This document shows, piece after piece, positions 14,494 to 23,597 of a stretch of 29,863 nt of DNA. Numbering within the stretch: the first letter of the stretch is position 1; each line of letters begins with the position of its first letter. Source of the DNA: CAZJRB01 sp964547995. GTDB taxonomy: Bacteria > Planctomycetota > Planctomycetia > Pirellulales > Thermoguttaceae. Below the pieces are notes generated by a model. That model saw only the letters and a program-made list of their open reading frames with translations, ran no database searches and was not told where the DNA came from. The DNA is taken from positions 1-29,863 of the forward strand of contig CAZJRB010000095.1 in the NCBI GenBank assembly GCA_964547995.1, given 5' to 3'. The position numbers and the translations under genes are program-made.

Positions 14494-15897
14494 ATGAGTA
14501 ACCAATCACTATCATGTTTGTTTACTGCGGCGATAATCCTGTTACCCGGATGGGCAGCCACGGCTGCTGAGGACGGCTGGACGGCGCTTGGCGGCGACGA
14601 TAACTTCACGGGTTTCCACCAACCGACCGGCGAATGGTACGTCGCCGGCGGCGCCATGCTCAATCCGGACAACGACAGGCTGCTAGCCGGGAAGCCGGGC
14701 AAAGGGGTGATGATCAACGGGAAGCTGGGCCGCACGCGGAGTCTTGTGACGAAGGACGTCTTTCAGGACGTCGAGCTGCACGTGGAGTTCATGGTCGCCA
14801 AGGGTTCCAACTCCGGGGTGATTTTTCACGGCAACTACGAGATCCAGATCCTCGACAGCGCCCACGTGAAGAACCCGACCGGCGCCCATTGCGGCGGGGT
14901 CTACCCTCGCGCCGAGAACAAGCCGAAGTACCACCACATCGACAAGGGCTCGCCGCCGCGGGTCAACGCTGCGAAGCCGCCGGGGCAGTGGCAGTCGTTC
15001 GACATCATCTTCCAGTCACCCCGATTCGACAAGGACGGCAGAAAGACGGCCAACGCCAAGTTCGTCAAGGTCGTACACAACGGCGAGCTGATCCAGGAGA
15101 ACTTCGAGATGCCCTACGCCTGCGGCCCGAACTGGGACCGCAAACAGCACCCCAGGGGTCCGATCATCTTCCAGGGCGACTACGGTCCGGTGGCCTATCG
15201 AAACATCCGCGTGCGGCCCTGGAAGGCCGGCGAGGAAGTGGGCAAAACCGAGAAGAAGCTCAACGTCCCGCCCGAGGGCTTTGCGGCGCTGTTCAACGGC
15301 CGGGACTTCACCGGCTGGCACACGCCGCCGATGGTCAAGAAGTACTGGTCGATCGAGGACGGCGTGCTCAAGTCGCCCGGGCTGATCGATAAGTGGGGGG
15401 CGTGTCTGGCAACCAAAAAGCACTACCGGGATTTCGTCCTGATGCTCGACTTCCGCATGCCGACCATTTCCGACAGCGGGATCAACTTCCGGCGGCTGAT
15501 CCCCGAAATCCCCGGTTTCGGCAACCAGGAGCAGTTCAACCTGAGATCCAAGGGCGGAATGGGACACCTCGAAAGCTACTACTTCCTGCCGAAGGAGACG
15601 GCGAAGAAGATGAAGCTCAAGGAGGAAGAGAAGCCGCACGTCCGGCATATCGATCCAAAAGTCGGGGTCTGGCACACGGTCAAGCTCACGGTCCAGGGCC
15701 GGACGATCACGACCGAGTACGACGGCGAGGTTCTGCTCGACAATTTCCAGTATCACGACTGGATGTTGAACATGGAGCCGGCACCGATCCGGCTTCAGAA
15801 GCATATCGTGGTACACGGCGACAACCTCGGCAAAGAAAACCCCTGTCCCATCGAGTACCGCAACATCTTCATCAAAGAGATCAAGCCTTCCGAATAG
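14494..15897 (+). CDS. exported tandem DUF1080 protein (3-keto-disaccharide hydrolase family)
   Basis: 467 residues from ATG 14494, chosen for AAGGAA 8 bases upstream; the longer frame begins in the dehydrogenase relic. The signal peptide ends near AATAA (residue 25). Two DUF1080/PF06439 jelly-roll domains follow. The first, about 27-245, includes WTALGGDDNFTGFH, DVELHVEFMVAKGSNSGVIF and YEIQILDSAHV. The second, about 262-465, includes FAALFNGRDFTGWHTP, YWSIEDGVLKSPG and DSGINFRR. Members of this family hydrolyse 3-keto-glycosides made by Gfo/Idh/MocA-type oxidoreductases. The gene lies in the same cluster as such a dehydrogenase. A weak hairpin GAAACC-CGTCGA-GGTTTC (15921-15938) lies after the stop. 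Whether both domains are catalytic is unclear. Confidence 0.87.
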   Translation: MSNQSLSCLFTAAIILLPGWAATAAEDGWTALGGDDNFTGFHQPTGEWYVAGGAMLNPDNDRLLAGKPGKGVMINGKLGRTRSLVTKDVFQDVELHVEFMVAKGSNSGVIFHGNYEIQILDSAHVKNPTGAHCGGVYPRAENKPKYHHIDKGSPPRVNAAKPPGQWQSFDIIFQSPRFDKDGRKTANAKFVKVVHNGELIQENFEMPYACGPNWDRKQHPRGPIIFQGDYGPVAYRNIRVRPWKAGEEVGKTEKKLNVPPEGFAALFNGRDFTGWHTPPMVKKYWSIEDGVLKSPGLIDKWGACLATKKHYRDFVLMLDFRMPTISDSGINFRRLIPEIPGFGNQEQFNLRSKGGMGHLESYYFLPKETAKKMKLKEEEKPHVRHIDPKVGVWHTVKLTVQGRTITTEYDGEVLLDNFQYHDWMLNMEPAPIRLQKHIVVHGDNLGKENPCPIEYRNIFIKEIKPSE

Positions 15898-16160
15898 GCA
15901 ATCCCAGCGGGATTCAAGGCGAAACCCGTCGAGGTTTCTTGCGGGCGTTTATAGGAAAGGAATCGACCTGTGAACGAAAGCGGCACCAGAAGGAAGTTCC
16001 GCACATGAGCCGGTGCTGCTTTATGTGTCGGTCGTTGCGCCGATCGTCTATGCCGACAACTGGCCTGAGAGCCACTTTCGGTGAAATCCCCGCTAGAATC
16101 TCTCGGTGTTGGCTGATACAGCTCTCTGTCTCCAGATCCTTTCTGAAAAGCCACACGATC
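15898..16160. other. convergent intergenic region, no gene seen
   Basis: Between two convergent genes. It holds one 6-bp stem hairpin (15921-15938) without a T-run. I see no convincing gene. Confidence 0.4.
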
Positions 16161-19100
16161 TTATTGGCCAAGACATTGTACCGTACCGTCCGCCAGGCTG
16201 ATGTATAACTGTCTGTTGGTTATGGCGATGCTGTCCCAGACCGGGGCGGCGCCGAGTTTGTACTCCGCCAGTTTCTTGCCGTCGGTTGCGGATACGGCGA
16301 ACAACCGTCCCCCCAGTTTGCCGTTGTAGGCAGCAACGTAATTCTTGTACGAGGGATCATCGAATTTCACGGGCTCGCCGGCGACGAACAGGACATTGCC
16401 GGCCATGGCCATGGCCTTGCCGGTGATGGGGACGTGAAGTCGCCACATCTCTCTGCCGGCGCCACTCCTGCCACTCTTCTTCTTGGCGCCCCGCCTCCTT
16501 CCTGCTGCGTCCCTCGGCGCAGCATTCGACCTTGAATCGAAGGTGCCGGCGAAAAGGGTGTACCCGTTTCGCCGCGGATCAAAATAGGAGTGGTTTGCCC
16601 ATAGCGGAAACCCTTGGACCTCATAGTACTCTTTGCCGTTGCTAACCATGATATCCGCGGATGATCTGCCGATTGAGGAAGACAGAGCCCAACAAGTCCT
16701 ATGCTGGGGTTCGCCATCCAGGAAACCGCCGGAGGGAACGATGTGTCTTCCGGGGGAGGCATCCTCCAAGTTCCGATCAAAGGCTTTGTGGCGCAGGTAG
16801 AGGTTCGTGTCATCGGTGACGAGGATGTCGTTCTTGAAGCCCGCATGACCACCGATAGGAAATCCCGACCCTTCGCTAAACGGACCGTAACACGAGCGGC
16901 TCTTCAAGAGTTCGCCGGTCCGCGGATCGAGCGCGTAGACGAAGATGCCGCCGTCCAGGTAGGAACAGCGACCTGCAGCGAAGTAAAGCGTATCGCCCAG
17001 AATCAACACGCTGCCAAAAACCGGCCAAGCGGATTCCAACTGTCCATGGGCGCCGATCAGTTTGTCAGGCAGATCCTTGAAACGCCAGGTGAGCGCCCCA
17101 TCCGAAGCCCTGAGGCAGTAAACCCAACCGTCACGCGAGCCAAACAACACCATGCCTTTGTAACAGGCAGGAGGAGAGTCGATCCTGCCGTCCGCGGTGT
17201 AGGTCCATTTCGTCTCGCCGGTCTTGTTGTCCAAGGCATATAGCGTGTGCGCATCAACGTCACATACGAACACTTTCCCGGCCGCGGCGGTGATGGCGCT
17301 TGGTTTCGTCGGGAGTTTCGTTTCCCAACGCACAGACAACGTTGCGGGGATCTCGGCCTTCGTGATGCCGCTGCGGGAACCGTCGCAACGATACGCGGGC
17401 CAATCGTCGTCGGCTGCCGGGATCGGTTCCGTTATCTTGTTGTAGGCAGGCCCTTTTTCCAGCCGCACGGAACGTTTGACGGGGATGGGTTGATCGGAGG
17501 TCTGCAAGCCGGGTTGGGAAGCATACGCATTCATGCCCTGGAACATGGACCCCATGCTGCACTGGCAGGAGAAGGGTGTGGAATAGATGAGGCCGTTTGC
17601 GGGCAGAACACCTGAGCCGCAGCCACCGCGGGTCCAGTGGTTGGGGAATTCCTTACTGGTTTGAAGTTCGAGGAAGTCAGCCCCGCCGGTCTTGCTGTTG
17701 ATGAAGTATCTTTCGGTGATGTAATTGCGGTAACAACGGTCATGGCTCATGGGGCCTGTCATCTTCTGCACGATTTTCTTGACGACTTCCCCGGTTTCCG
17801 CGTCATGCTGAGTCGGGTTGTGCCCGCCGACCCACAGGGTTCCCTTGACGTAGCAGATATCGCACGAGGACTCGTAGTTACCCTGAACCGGGGCCTGCCA
17901 GAGCAGCTTGCCGTCCTTAAGCGAGTAGGCAAACACCGTGCCCTTCGCATTCGAGGCGATTCTCTGCGTGGGGCTCGACTCGACGGCGAAGACTTTGTCG
18001 TCCGCGATAACGACCGTATTCGGCGTAGTGCCCGGTGTGTGAGAGTCGTGCCCCAATGCGTTGGCAATCGGCTTCTCCTTTGCCCAGATTCTCTTGCCGG
18101 TCCTGGAATCCACACAAAACAGCCCGTTGGCGGTCTGATAGACCACATAGCCCCCTTTGATGGAGAGCGAGCCGGCGGTGTACTTGGAGATATCGCGGAT
18201 TGCCCACAACTCTTTACCCGTCTTGGGATCAATGGCAAGAATCGCGCTGATGGGATTTTCCTTGTCCTTGATCTCCGGGGCATAACCCTCTCTGAAACCT
18301 CCACCGTAGAAAGGCTCTGAGGGATCAATTCCCTCGACAAAAGGCTTCCCTTTCAGCTTCACGATGTTATAGCCCGACGTGTTGACCCGGTCGCCGACGT
18401 TCAGAAAGAGAACGGCTTGGTCATAGGCCACTTCCTGGGTGGGGCTTGTGTTCTCGTAGACCTTCAGGACTTCGCCGGTAGCGGCGTCAAGGGCGGAAAC
18501 GGGCCCTTCCAACTGCAAGGTACTGTAGAGCGTGTTGCCCACCACGGCCATGCGTCGCTGTTGTTGAACCGGCTGGCATTTGATGTACATGGTCACCGCT
18601 TCCCAGGGGGCGACCTTTCGGGCCCACAGTCCCTTCCCGTTGAAGGCGTCGCGGGCGACCAATCGAAAGGCGGCAGGCAGGAAGGGGTTGTCAGGCGGAG
18701 CCGTGTCTTCGATTGCGAACAGACGCCCACGACTGGAAACCAAGCTGGCCACGGTGGGAATCCCCATGTGCGAACGGCACCAGATAGGTTTGTCAACCCA
18801 TTGGATATGCCGAGGCGGTCCCGCTACGGAGTCTTTGGCCACCGCGTTATTGTCGGCTTTATTCAGGTATTGGGGCCAGTCGTCGATCTCCTTGGGCCAG
18901 GGCTTCACGGTCTTCTTGCCGCCGACGATCATGGCGCCAAGCGGTGTCAGAACTCGCATTGCTTCTTCCGTGGACACATCGCCTAATGTGTCGGCTACAA
19001 TCAGATTCACGATATTGTCGCCATAAGGAAGGGTCTTGCCGTTGTACTTGGCTACTGACACAGGACCATAGAGGTTCTTGGAACGGATGTGGACTCTTGC

Positions 19101-19310
19101 CTTGGCGACATCAGCGCCATCGGTGTCGAGACCATGGACCAAGTAACTGCTGTTGAGTAGCAAAGAAGCTGTCTTCCTGCCGTCACCGCAATCGAGGTGA
19201 ACCACTACACCCCCTTTGATTCCACTGTTCCTTACGGTATCAGCCGTATCCCCGGCGCTGAGGCTCTGAATGGACAGGATGAAGCAAACGGCAAGGATTC
19301 GTTTGTGCAT
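16161..19310 (-). CDS. exported methyltransferase-like domain fused to PQQ-type beta-propeller (paralogue A)
   Basis: 1049 residues from the start at 19310, where GAAGGAGAG lies 6 bases upstream and a signal peptide follows (MHKRILAVCFILSIQSLSAG). The frame extends further upstream through a palindromic repeat, which is not coding. Residues about 30-135 resemble a class I SAM-methyltransferase: VVVHLDCGDG (motif I, 35-44), YLVHGLDTD, VNLIVAD, then a conserved MRVLTPLGA. From about 145 on, many PQQ-type propeller blades appear (LYALDNKTGETKW, VYCLRASDGALTWRF, ILAIDPKTGKELWA). A conserved cysteine set is C564, C582 and C584. A low-complexity basic stretch (GRRRGAKKKSGRSGAGR) lies in the C-terminal third. 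The function is unknown; export makes SAM use doubtful. It has a divergent paralogue at 20258-23479. Confidence 0.85.
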   Translation of the reverse strand: MHKRILAVCFILSIQSLSAGDTADTVRNSGIKGGVVVHLDCGDGRKTASLLLNSSYLVHGLDTDGADVAKARVHIRSKNLYGPVSVAKYNGKTLPYGDNIVNLIVADTLGDVSTEEAMRVLTPLGAMIVGGKKTVKPWPKEIDDWPQYLNKADNNAVAKDSVAGPPRHIQWVDKPIWCRSHMGIPTVASLVSSRGRLFAIEDTAPPDNPFLPAAFRLVARDAFNGKGLWARKVAPWEAVTMYIKCQPVQQQRRMAVVGNTLYSTLQLEGPVSALDAATGEVLKVYENTSPTQEVAYDQAVLFLNVGDRVNTSGYNIVKLKGKPFVEGIDPSEPFYGGGFREGYAPEIKDKENPISAILAIDPKTGKELWAIRDISKYTAGSLSIKGGYVVYQTANGLFCVDSRTGKRIWAKEKPIANALGHDSHTPGTTPNTVVIADDKVFAVESSPTQRIASNAKGTVFAYSLKDGKLLWQAPVQGNYESSCDICYVKGTLWVGGHNPTQHDAETGEVVKKIVQKMTGPMSHDRCYRNYITERYFINSKTGGADFLELQTSKEFPNHWTRGGCGSGVLPANGLIYSTPFSCQCSMGSMFQGMNAYASQPGLQTSDQPIPVKRSVRLEKGPAYNKITEPIPAADDDWPAYRCDGSRSGITKAEIPATLSVRWETKLPTKPSAITAAAGKVFVCDVDAHTLYALDNKTGETKWTYTADGRIDSPPACYKGMVLFGSRDGWVYCLRASDGALTWRFKDLPDKLIGAHGQLESAWPVFGSVLILGDTLYFAAGRCSYLDGGIFVYALDPRTGELLKSRSCYGPFSEGSGFPIGGHAGFKNDILVTDDTNLYLRHKAFDRNLEDASPGRHIVPSGGFLDGEPQHRTCWALSSSIGRSSADIMVSNGKEYYEVQGFPLWANHSYFDPRRNGYTLFAGTFDSRSNAAPRDAAGRRRGAKKKSGRSGAGREMWRLHVPITGKAMAMAGNVLFVAGEPVKFDDPSYKNYVAAYNGKLGGRLFAVSATDGKKLAEYKLGAAPVWDSIAITNRQLYISLADGTVQCLGQ

Positions 19311-19359
19311 TGTATGCTCTCCTTCTAATACTGCAGCGCCAAGTTGAGTGTCACCACGG

Positions 19360-19435
19360 TTTAGCGGGCGGGCTTGCCCGCCACTGAGGTTGTGAGAAAT
19401 CGGATGTACAGCGGCGGGCAAGCCCGCCCGCTAAA
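19360..19435. repeat. perfect 23-bp inverted repeat
   Basis: The arm 19360-19382 is exactly the reverse complement of 19413-19435, with a 30-base spacer. Each arm also contains a small palindrome (GGGCTTGCCC / GGGCAAGCCC). It lies 50-125 bases upstream of the paralogue A start. Confidence 0.9.
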
Positions 19436-20257
19436 CGACATTTCATACCGCTAATGCAAGTTGTTACTCAACAACAACTTCCGTTACTCTGCGGTAGCAA
19501 CTTAGCGCTGTAGTACTACATACGCCGTTGAGTTACTTTCAGAACTCCCAAGTCAGCAAAATGAAGTGCCAGCCAGAGTGCTTTCATAAAGCCTGTTCTC
19601 CAACGCTAGTTGCCATTCAGCTTCAGGGGAGTTCACCAAAGAAGAACGGGTATTTGTCCCTTTTCATCAGAGGTTGGGTTTCCCAACCACCTTCCCCATT
19701 GTAACGATCCTATCCGTAGCGTCAAAATGCGTTGGGTTGATGACGCATTTCCATCCTGACTCGGGCCGATGCCGGTGGACCGTCCCAAGCTACGGGACTT
19801 CTGCGTGTCCCAGAAAACGTGTGTCAAATACGGTGGTCTTTCGGCGTGTCTCACGGGCTATACGTTTCCTGAGAGTTGCGTTGATGGGGATCGCGGGCAG
19901 AAGCTGCCACGGAATGCCAAGGTTTCTCGACACGACCGTTCGGCGTCAGGCAACCGCCCATTCGACTCCTGGCGTAACGAGTGAATCGCCTGAGCACTCC
20001 ACCTAGCCGGCCCCCGCCGTACTTGCATCTGGGGTGCAAATCGCACATAATTCTTGTTCGTTGATGAGCGTAATCCTTCTGGGGACCGACGGGGTCTTCA
20101 TCAAGACGGGCGTGCAAGCCGTTGCCACCACCGCTGTCACGGGAAGTGGAAGTGTCCACGGGGCAGCGTGCGTGATAAACAAAGAAGCAGGAAGCAGGTT
20201 CCTATCGGTAAACGAGAGTTCGTCCCCGCATCAGCGCCGTTTCACAAGAGGTGAATC
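19436..20257. other. 822-base region without a recognised gene; several hairpins
   Basis: It separates two divergent giant genes. It contains a 12-base palindrome TGTAGTACTACA (19509-19520), a hairpin GGTTGGG-TTT-CCCAACC (19672-19688) and AAATGCGT / ACGCATTT (19725-19732 and 19743-19750). Base composition is lower in GC than the flanking genes over 19440-19620. Open frames here (up to about 110 codons, on both strands) lack ribosome sites and recognisable protein character. Promoters of both flanking genes must lie here, but none is clear. Confidence 0.5.
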
Positions 20258-23200
20258 ATGACTCAACATCCCATTCGCTGGCAACTCACGCCGTGCTTGG
20301 GTCTCTTAGCGGTCCTCACCTTCTTGACGTATGGCAGTGGAGGCGACCCAGGGCTTCTTGGAGCAGCACCGGATTCCGAAAAAGCGATCTTTGAAGCGCC
20401 CGATATCAAGGGGGGGCTGGTCACGGTGATCGGATGCGATGCCCCGGCACTCCTGGCGGAGTTGCGGCGGGCCGGCCCTTACCTGGTCCACGGCCTGGAC
20501 GATGATCTCGAAAAGGTCGCCGCCGCGCGAAAACACCTCCGGCAGAAGAACCTCTACGGCCCCGTCACCGTCTCCCGGTTGCGGGGCACGCAGCTTCCCT
20601 TCGTGGACAGCCTCGTCAACATGATTGTCGTGGCCAGCCCCACGCAGGTCCCAGCCGAGGAGATGATCCGGGTGTTGTCCCCCGGGGGCGCGATCGCCGA
20701 CATGCGCACGCCGGAGACCAAGATCACCCGCAAACCCTGGCCCCCGGAACTGGACGAGTGGAGCCATTACCTCTACGACGCCTCGAACAACGCGGTGTCG
20801 AAGGACACGGTGGCCGGTCCGCCTGAGGGCCTGCGTTGGACGTGCGGCCCGAGGTATGCCAGGAGCCACGAGCATTTCGCGAGCGTCAGTGCGCTGGTCA
20901 CGGCCGGCGGACGCATCTTCTACGTGATCGACGAGGGCCCCGTCAGTTCGGTTTACCTGCCGCCCAAGTGGAGGCTGGTCGCCCGCGACGCCTTCAGCGG
21001 CGTGCTGCTGTGGAAGCAACCGGTCGCGAACTGGGAAGCCCACCTTCGGGGATTTCGCAGCGGGCCGCCCGAAATCGGACGCCGCATGGTCGCAACGGGC
21101 GACCGGCTCTACGTCGCGCTCGGCCACGGAGAGCCGGTTGCCGTCCTCGAGGCCGCGACGGGAAAGCGACTCGCAACCCTGGAGGGCACCGGCGGGGCGC
21201 GCGAATTGCTTCTAGCCGGCGGCACGCTTTACGTTCTCGCCGACGACATGACCGCCGCCCAACACGACGAACGCAAGAAGTGGCTCAATCAGGCAATCCT
21301 GCGAAGCTCCTCGGATCAAGTGATCTGGAGCCGCTATCCAAGGGGTGCGATCCCCATGTACGGAACCCAGCGGATCGCCGCGATAAAAACCGGTTCCGGC
21401 AAGCTGCTCTGGCAGCGCAACTTCAAGGCGCCCGGCGAGATCGCGCCGGCGACCATGGCGGTCGACGACGGAAGGCTCTGCGTTCAGACCGTCTCGCACG
21501 TGGTTTGCCTCGACGCCGCCGAAGGAACCGAGCAGTGGCGCAGCGAGCGGCCGATCGCCACCAGCCGGTTCTCCTGGTCCACGCCCACACTGGTCGTCCA
21601 GGACGGCGTTGTGCTGAGCGTCGACCGCACGTCAAGCGCCAACGTGGGCGATTCTCCGCCGGCGCGAGGCAGCAAATGGCTCATTTCCAGCGGCGGCCAG
21701 CAGACCCGGCAGGCCGCCGAGATGGTCGCCTTTTCGGCCGAGGACGGGAAAGAACTCTGGCGTGCGCCCTGCTTCGAGAACTACAACGTTCCGCTCGACG
21801 TCTTTGTGATCGGCGGCGTTGTCTGGGTCGGCAATCTGCGGCTCGGCGACGACCCCGGCTTCACCCACGGGCGCGACCTGAAAACCGGCAAGATCGCCGC
21901 CACGATACCCCCGCAAAAAGGATGGGGGCACCACCGCTGTTACCGAAACAAGGCGACCGTTCGATGGATCCTGATGGGCCGCGGCGGCATCCAGTTCGTC
22001 GACCCCAAGGGCGGGCCCGGCAAGAATTCCTCGGCAACGCGGGGAGGCTGCCAGTACGGCGTCATGCCCGCCAACGGAATGGTCTACACGCCGCAGCATT
22101 CCTGTGCTTGCGATCCCAAGGTGATGCTGATTGGAATGAACGCCCTGTCTCCGCGCTCCAGCGCGGGGGAAGGCCCGGAGCCGCTGGAAAAGGGCCCGGC
22201 CTATGCTGCAATCTCGAATCTCGAATCCGGCCGCTCGAAAACCGATTGGCCGACATATCGCGCAGACGCCCGACGAAGCGGCTACCGCGACCTGCCGGCG
22301 CCGATCAAGCCGGAGATCGCGTGGACCCGAAAGCTCTCGCCGCCGATCACGGCGCCGGTCGCGGCCGGGGGCATGGTCTTTGTGGCCGAGCGGGACCGCC
22401 ACCGCCTGCACGCCCTGTCGGCCGCCGACGGCAAGCCGGCCTGGTCGTTCGCGGCCGACGGCCGGATCGATTCCCCGCCGACCTTGGCCGACGGCTTGTG
22501 CCTGTTCGGCACCCGCGCGGGGTTCGTCTACTGTCTGCGGGCGTCCGACGGGGCGGTGGTTTGGCGATTCCGCGCCGCGCCGCGGGACCGCCGCCTTTTC
22601 GCCTACGAGCAGCTCGAGTCGGTCTGGCCGGTCCACGGTTCGGTGCTGGTCGACGATGGACTCTCCGACGGCGCACCCACGATATACTTCGCGGCCGGCC
22701 GCTCCTCGCTGATCGACGGCGGGATCCGGCTCTACGCCCTGGAAGCGAAGACCGGCAAGGTGCGCCACCAAAGGGACGTGACCGCGACCGGGCGCGCCGG
22801 CGCGATCCGCGACAGGGTGTTGCCGGGCATCCTTTCCGCCCAGAAGGGCGCCGTCTGGATGCGCGGCCTGGGCGTCGACAAGCGCCTGGCCCCGGTCAAA
22901 CCGCGCCCCCACCTGTTCGCCCCGCGCGGGTTCCTCGACGACACGTGGTGGCACCGCACCTACTGGCTCTACGGCACCGAGATCGGAGGCGGCTACACGC
23001 ACTGGCCGGACGTCGGCAACCGGCTGCCGGCCGGGCGGCTGTTGGTCTTCGACGGCGGGAAGCTCATCTACGGATACGGGCGCATGGCCTACCGTGCCGG
23101 CGACGGGCACGTCCGCCCCGACATGGCCAACGGCTACAAGCTCTTTGCGGAAACCCTGCCCGCTGCTTCGGCGACTCCGAAATCCCGAGGCGGGAAGCGC

Positions 23201-23479
23201 CAGGTCCAATGGACCTTGCAACTGCCCTTTGTCGCCCGGTCGCTCGTTCTCAGCCGCGACGCCCTGCTGATCGCCGGCGGAACGTCACCCACCGAGACCG
23301 CCGAGAGTCACGGGCCGGGCACTTTCCGGGTCGCGTCGCGCGAAGACGGCTTAAAAAAGGCCGCCTGCGCACTTCCCGCTCCGCCGGTGCTGGACGGCAT
23401 GGCCCTGACCGGCGCGGGCGTCTTCGTCTCCACAATAGACGGGTCCGTAGTCTGCCTTCGAACCAAGAATGAGGAGTGA
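20258..23479 (+). CDS. exported methyltransferase-like domain fused to PQQ-type beta-propeller (paralogue B)
   Basis: 1073 residues; AAGAGGTG precedes ATG 20258 by about 5 bases. A signal peptide occupies about residues 8-36. It aligns with paralogue A throughout. Shared segments include YLVHGLD, QKNLYGPVTV, RVLSPGGA, KPWPPELDEW, NNAVSKDTVAGPP, HRCYRN and GVMPANGMVY. In the methyltransferase-like part (about 50-150) motif I is degenerate, TVIGCDAP instead of HLDCGDG, so SAM binding is unlikely. Propeller blades run from about 165 to the end (LHALSAADGKPAWSF, VYCLRASDGAVVWRF, LYALEAKTGKVRH). The cysteine set C598, C616 and C618 has the same spacing as in A. GC content at third positions is high. 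Function unknown; possibly a cell-surface scaffold or an oxidoreductase lacking clear cofactor residues. Confidence 0.87.
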   Translation: MTQHPIRWQLTPCLGLLAVLTFLTYGSGGDPGLLGAAPDSEKAIFEAPDIKGGLVTVIGCDAPALLAELRRAGPYLVHGLDDDLEKVAAARKHLRQKNLYGPVTVSRLRGTQLPFVDSLVNMIVVASPTQVPAEEMIRVLSPGGAIADMRTPETKITRKPWPPELDEWSHYLYDASNNAVSKDTVAGPPEGLRWTCGPRYARSHEHFASVSALVTAGGRIFYVIDEGPVSSVYLPPKWRLVARDAFSGVLLWKQPVANWEAHLRGFRSGPPEIGRRMVATGDRLYVALGHGEPVAVLEAATGKRLATLEGTGGARELLLAGGTLYVLADDMTAAQHDERKKWLNQAILRSSSDQVIWSRYPRGAIPMYGTQRIAAIKTGSGKLLWQRNFKAPGEIAPATMAVDDGRLCVQTVSHVVCLDAAEGTEQWRSERPIATSRFSWSTPTLVVQDGVVLSVDRTSSANVGDSPPARGSKWLISSGGQQTRQAAEMVAFSAEDGKELWRAPCFENYNVPLDVFVIGGVVWVGNLRLGDDPGFTHGRDLKTGKIAATIPPQKGWGHHRCYRNKATVRWILMGRGGIQFVDPKGGPGKNSSATRGGCQYGVMPANGMVYTPQHSCACDPKVMLIGMNALSPRSSAGEGPEPLEKGPAYAAISNLESGRSKTDWPTYRADARRSGYRDLPAPIKPEIAWTRKLSPPITAPVAAGGMVFVAERDRHRLHALSAADGKPAWSFAADGRIDSPPTLADGLCLFGTRAGFVYCLRASDGAVVWRFRAAPRDRRLFAYEQLESVWPVHGSVLVDDGLSDGAPTIYFAAGRSSLIDGGIRLYALEAKTGKVRHQRDVTATGRAGAIRDRVLPGILSAQKGAVWMRGLGVDKRLAPVKPRPHLFAPRGFLDDTWWHRTYWLYGTEIGGGYTHWPDVGNRLPAGRLLVFDGGKLIYGYGRMAYRAGDGHVRPDMANGYKLFAETLPAASATPKSRGGKRQVQWTLQLPFVARSLVLSRDALLIAGGTSPTETAESHGPGTFRVASREDGLKKAACALPAPPVLDGMALTGAGVFVSTIDGSVVCLRTKNEE

Positions 23480-23597
23480 TCAAGGAGACCTCATGGCGCT
23501 CGAAGAGCGATAGGGCTTTACGTCAACGCCCAATCTACAATGGCGTGCGAAGCCGGGGGGCACGGGGCCGGTTTGTGCCGCTGAGGGGGCTGCCGGC

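Noticed and set aside
15921..15938. Hairpin after the DUF1080 gene as a terminator
   Set aside because: The 6-bp stem is followed by TTGCGGG rather than a T-run, so intrinsic termination is not supported.
15990..16081. Peptide-like stretch EPVLLYVSVVAPIVYADNWPESHFR ended by a stop, read in parts
   Set aside because: It looks protein-like, perhaps a decayed gene end, but there is no start or ribosome site and no family I can name.
17561..17621. Possible c-type haem site in paralogue A
   Set aside because: The motif is C-x-C, not CxxCH, so covalent haem attachment is not supported.
19633..20159. Several frames of 70-110 codons on both strands between the paralogues
   Set aside because: They overlap each other, lack ribosome sites and show no domain or signal features.
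20836..23472. 878-codon plus-strand frame within paralogue B
   Set aside because: Arg/Pro/Gly-rich shadow in another frame of a protein that aligns with paralogue A throughout.
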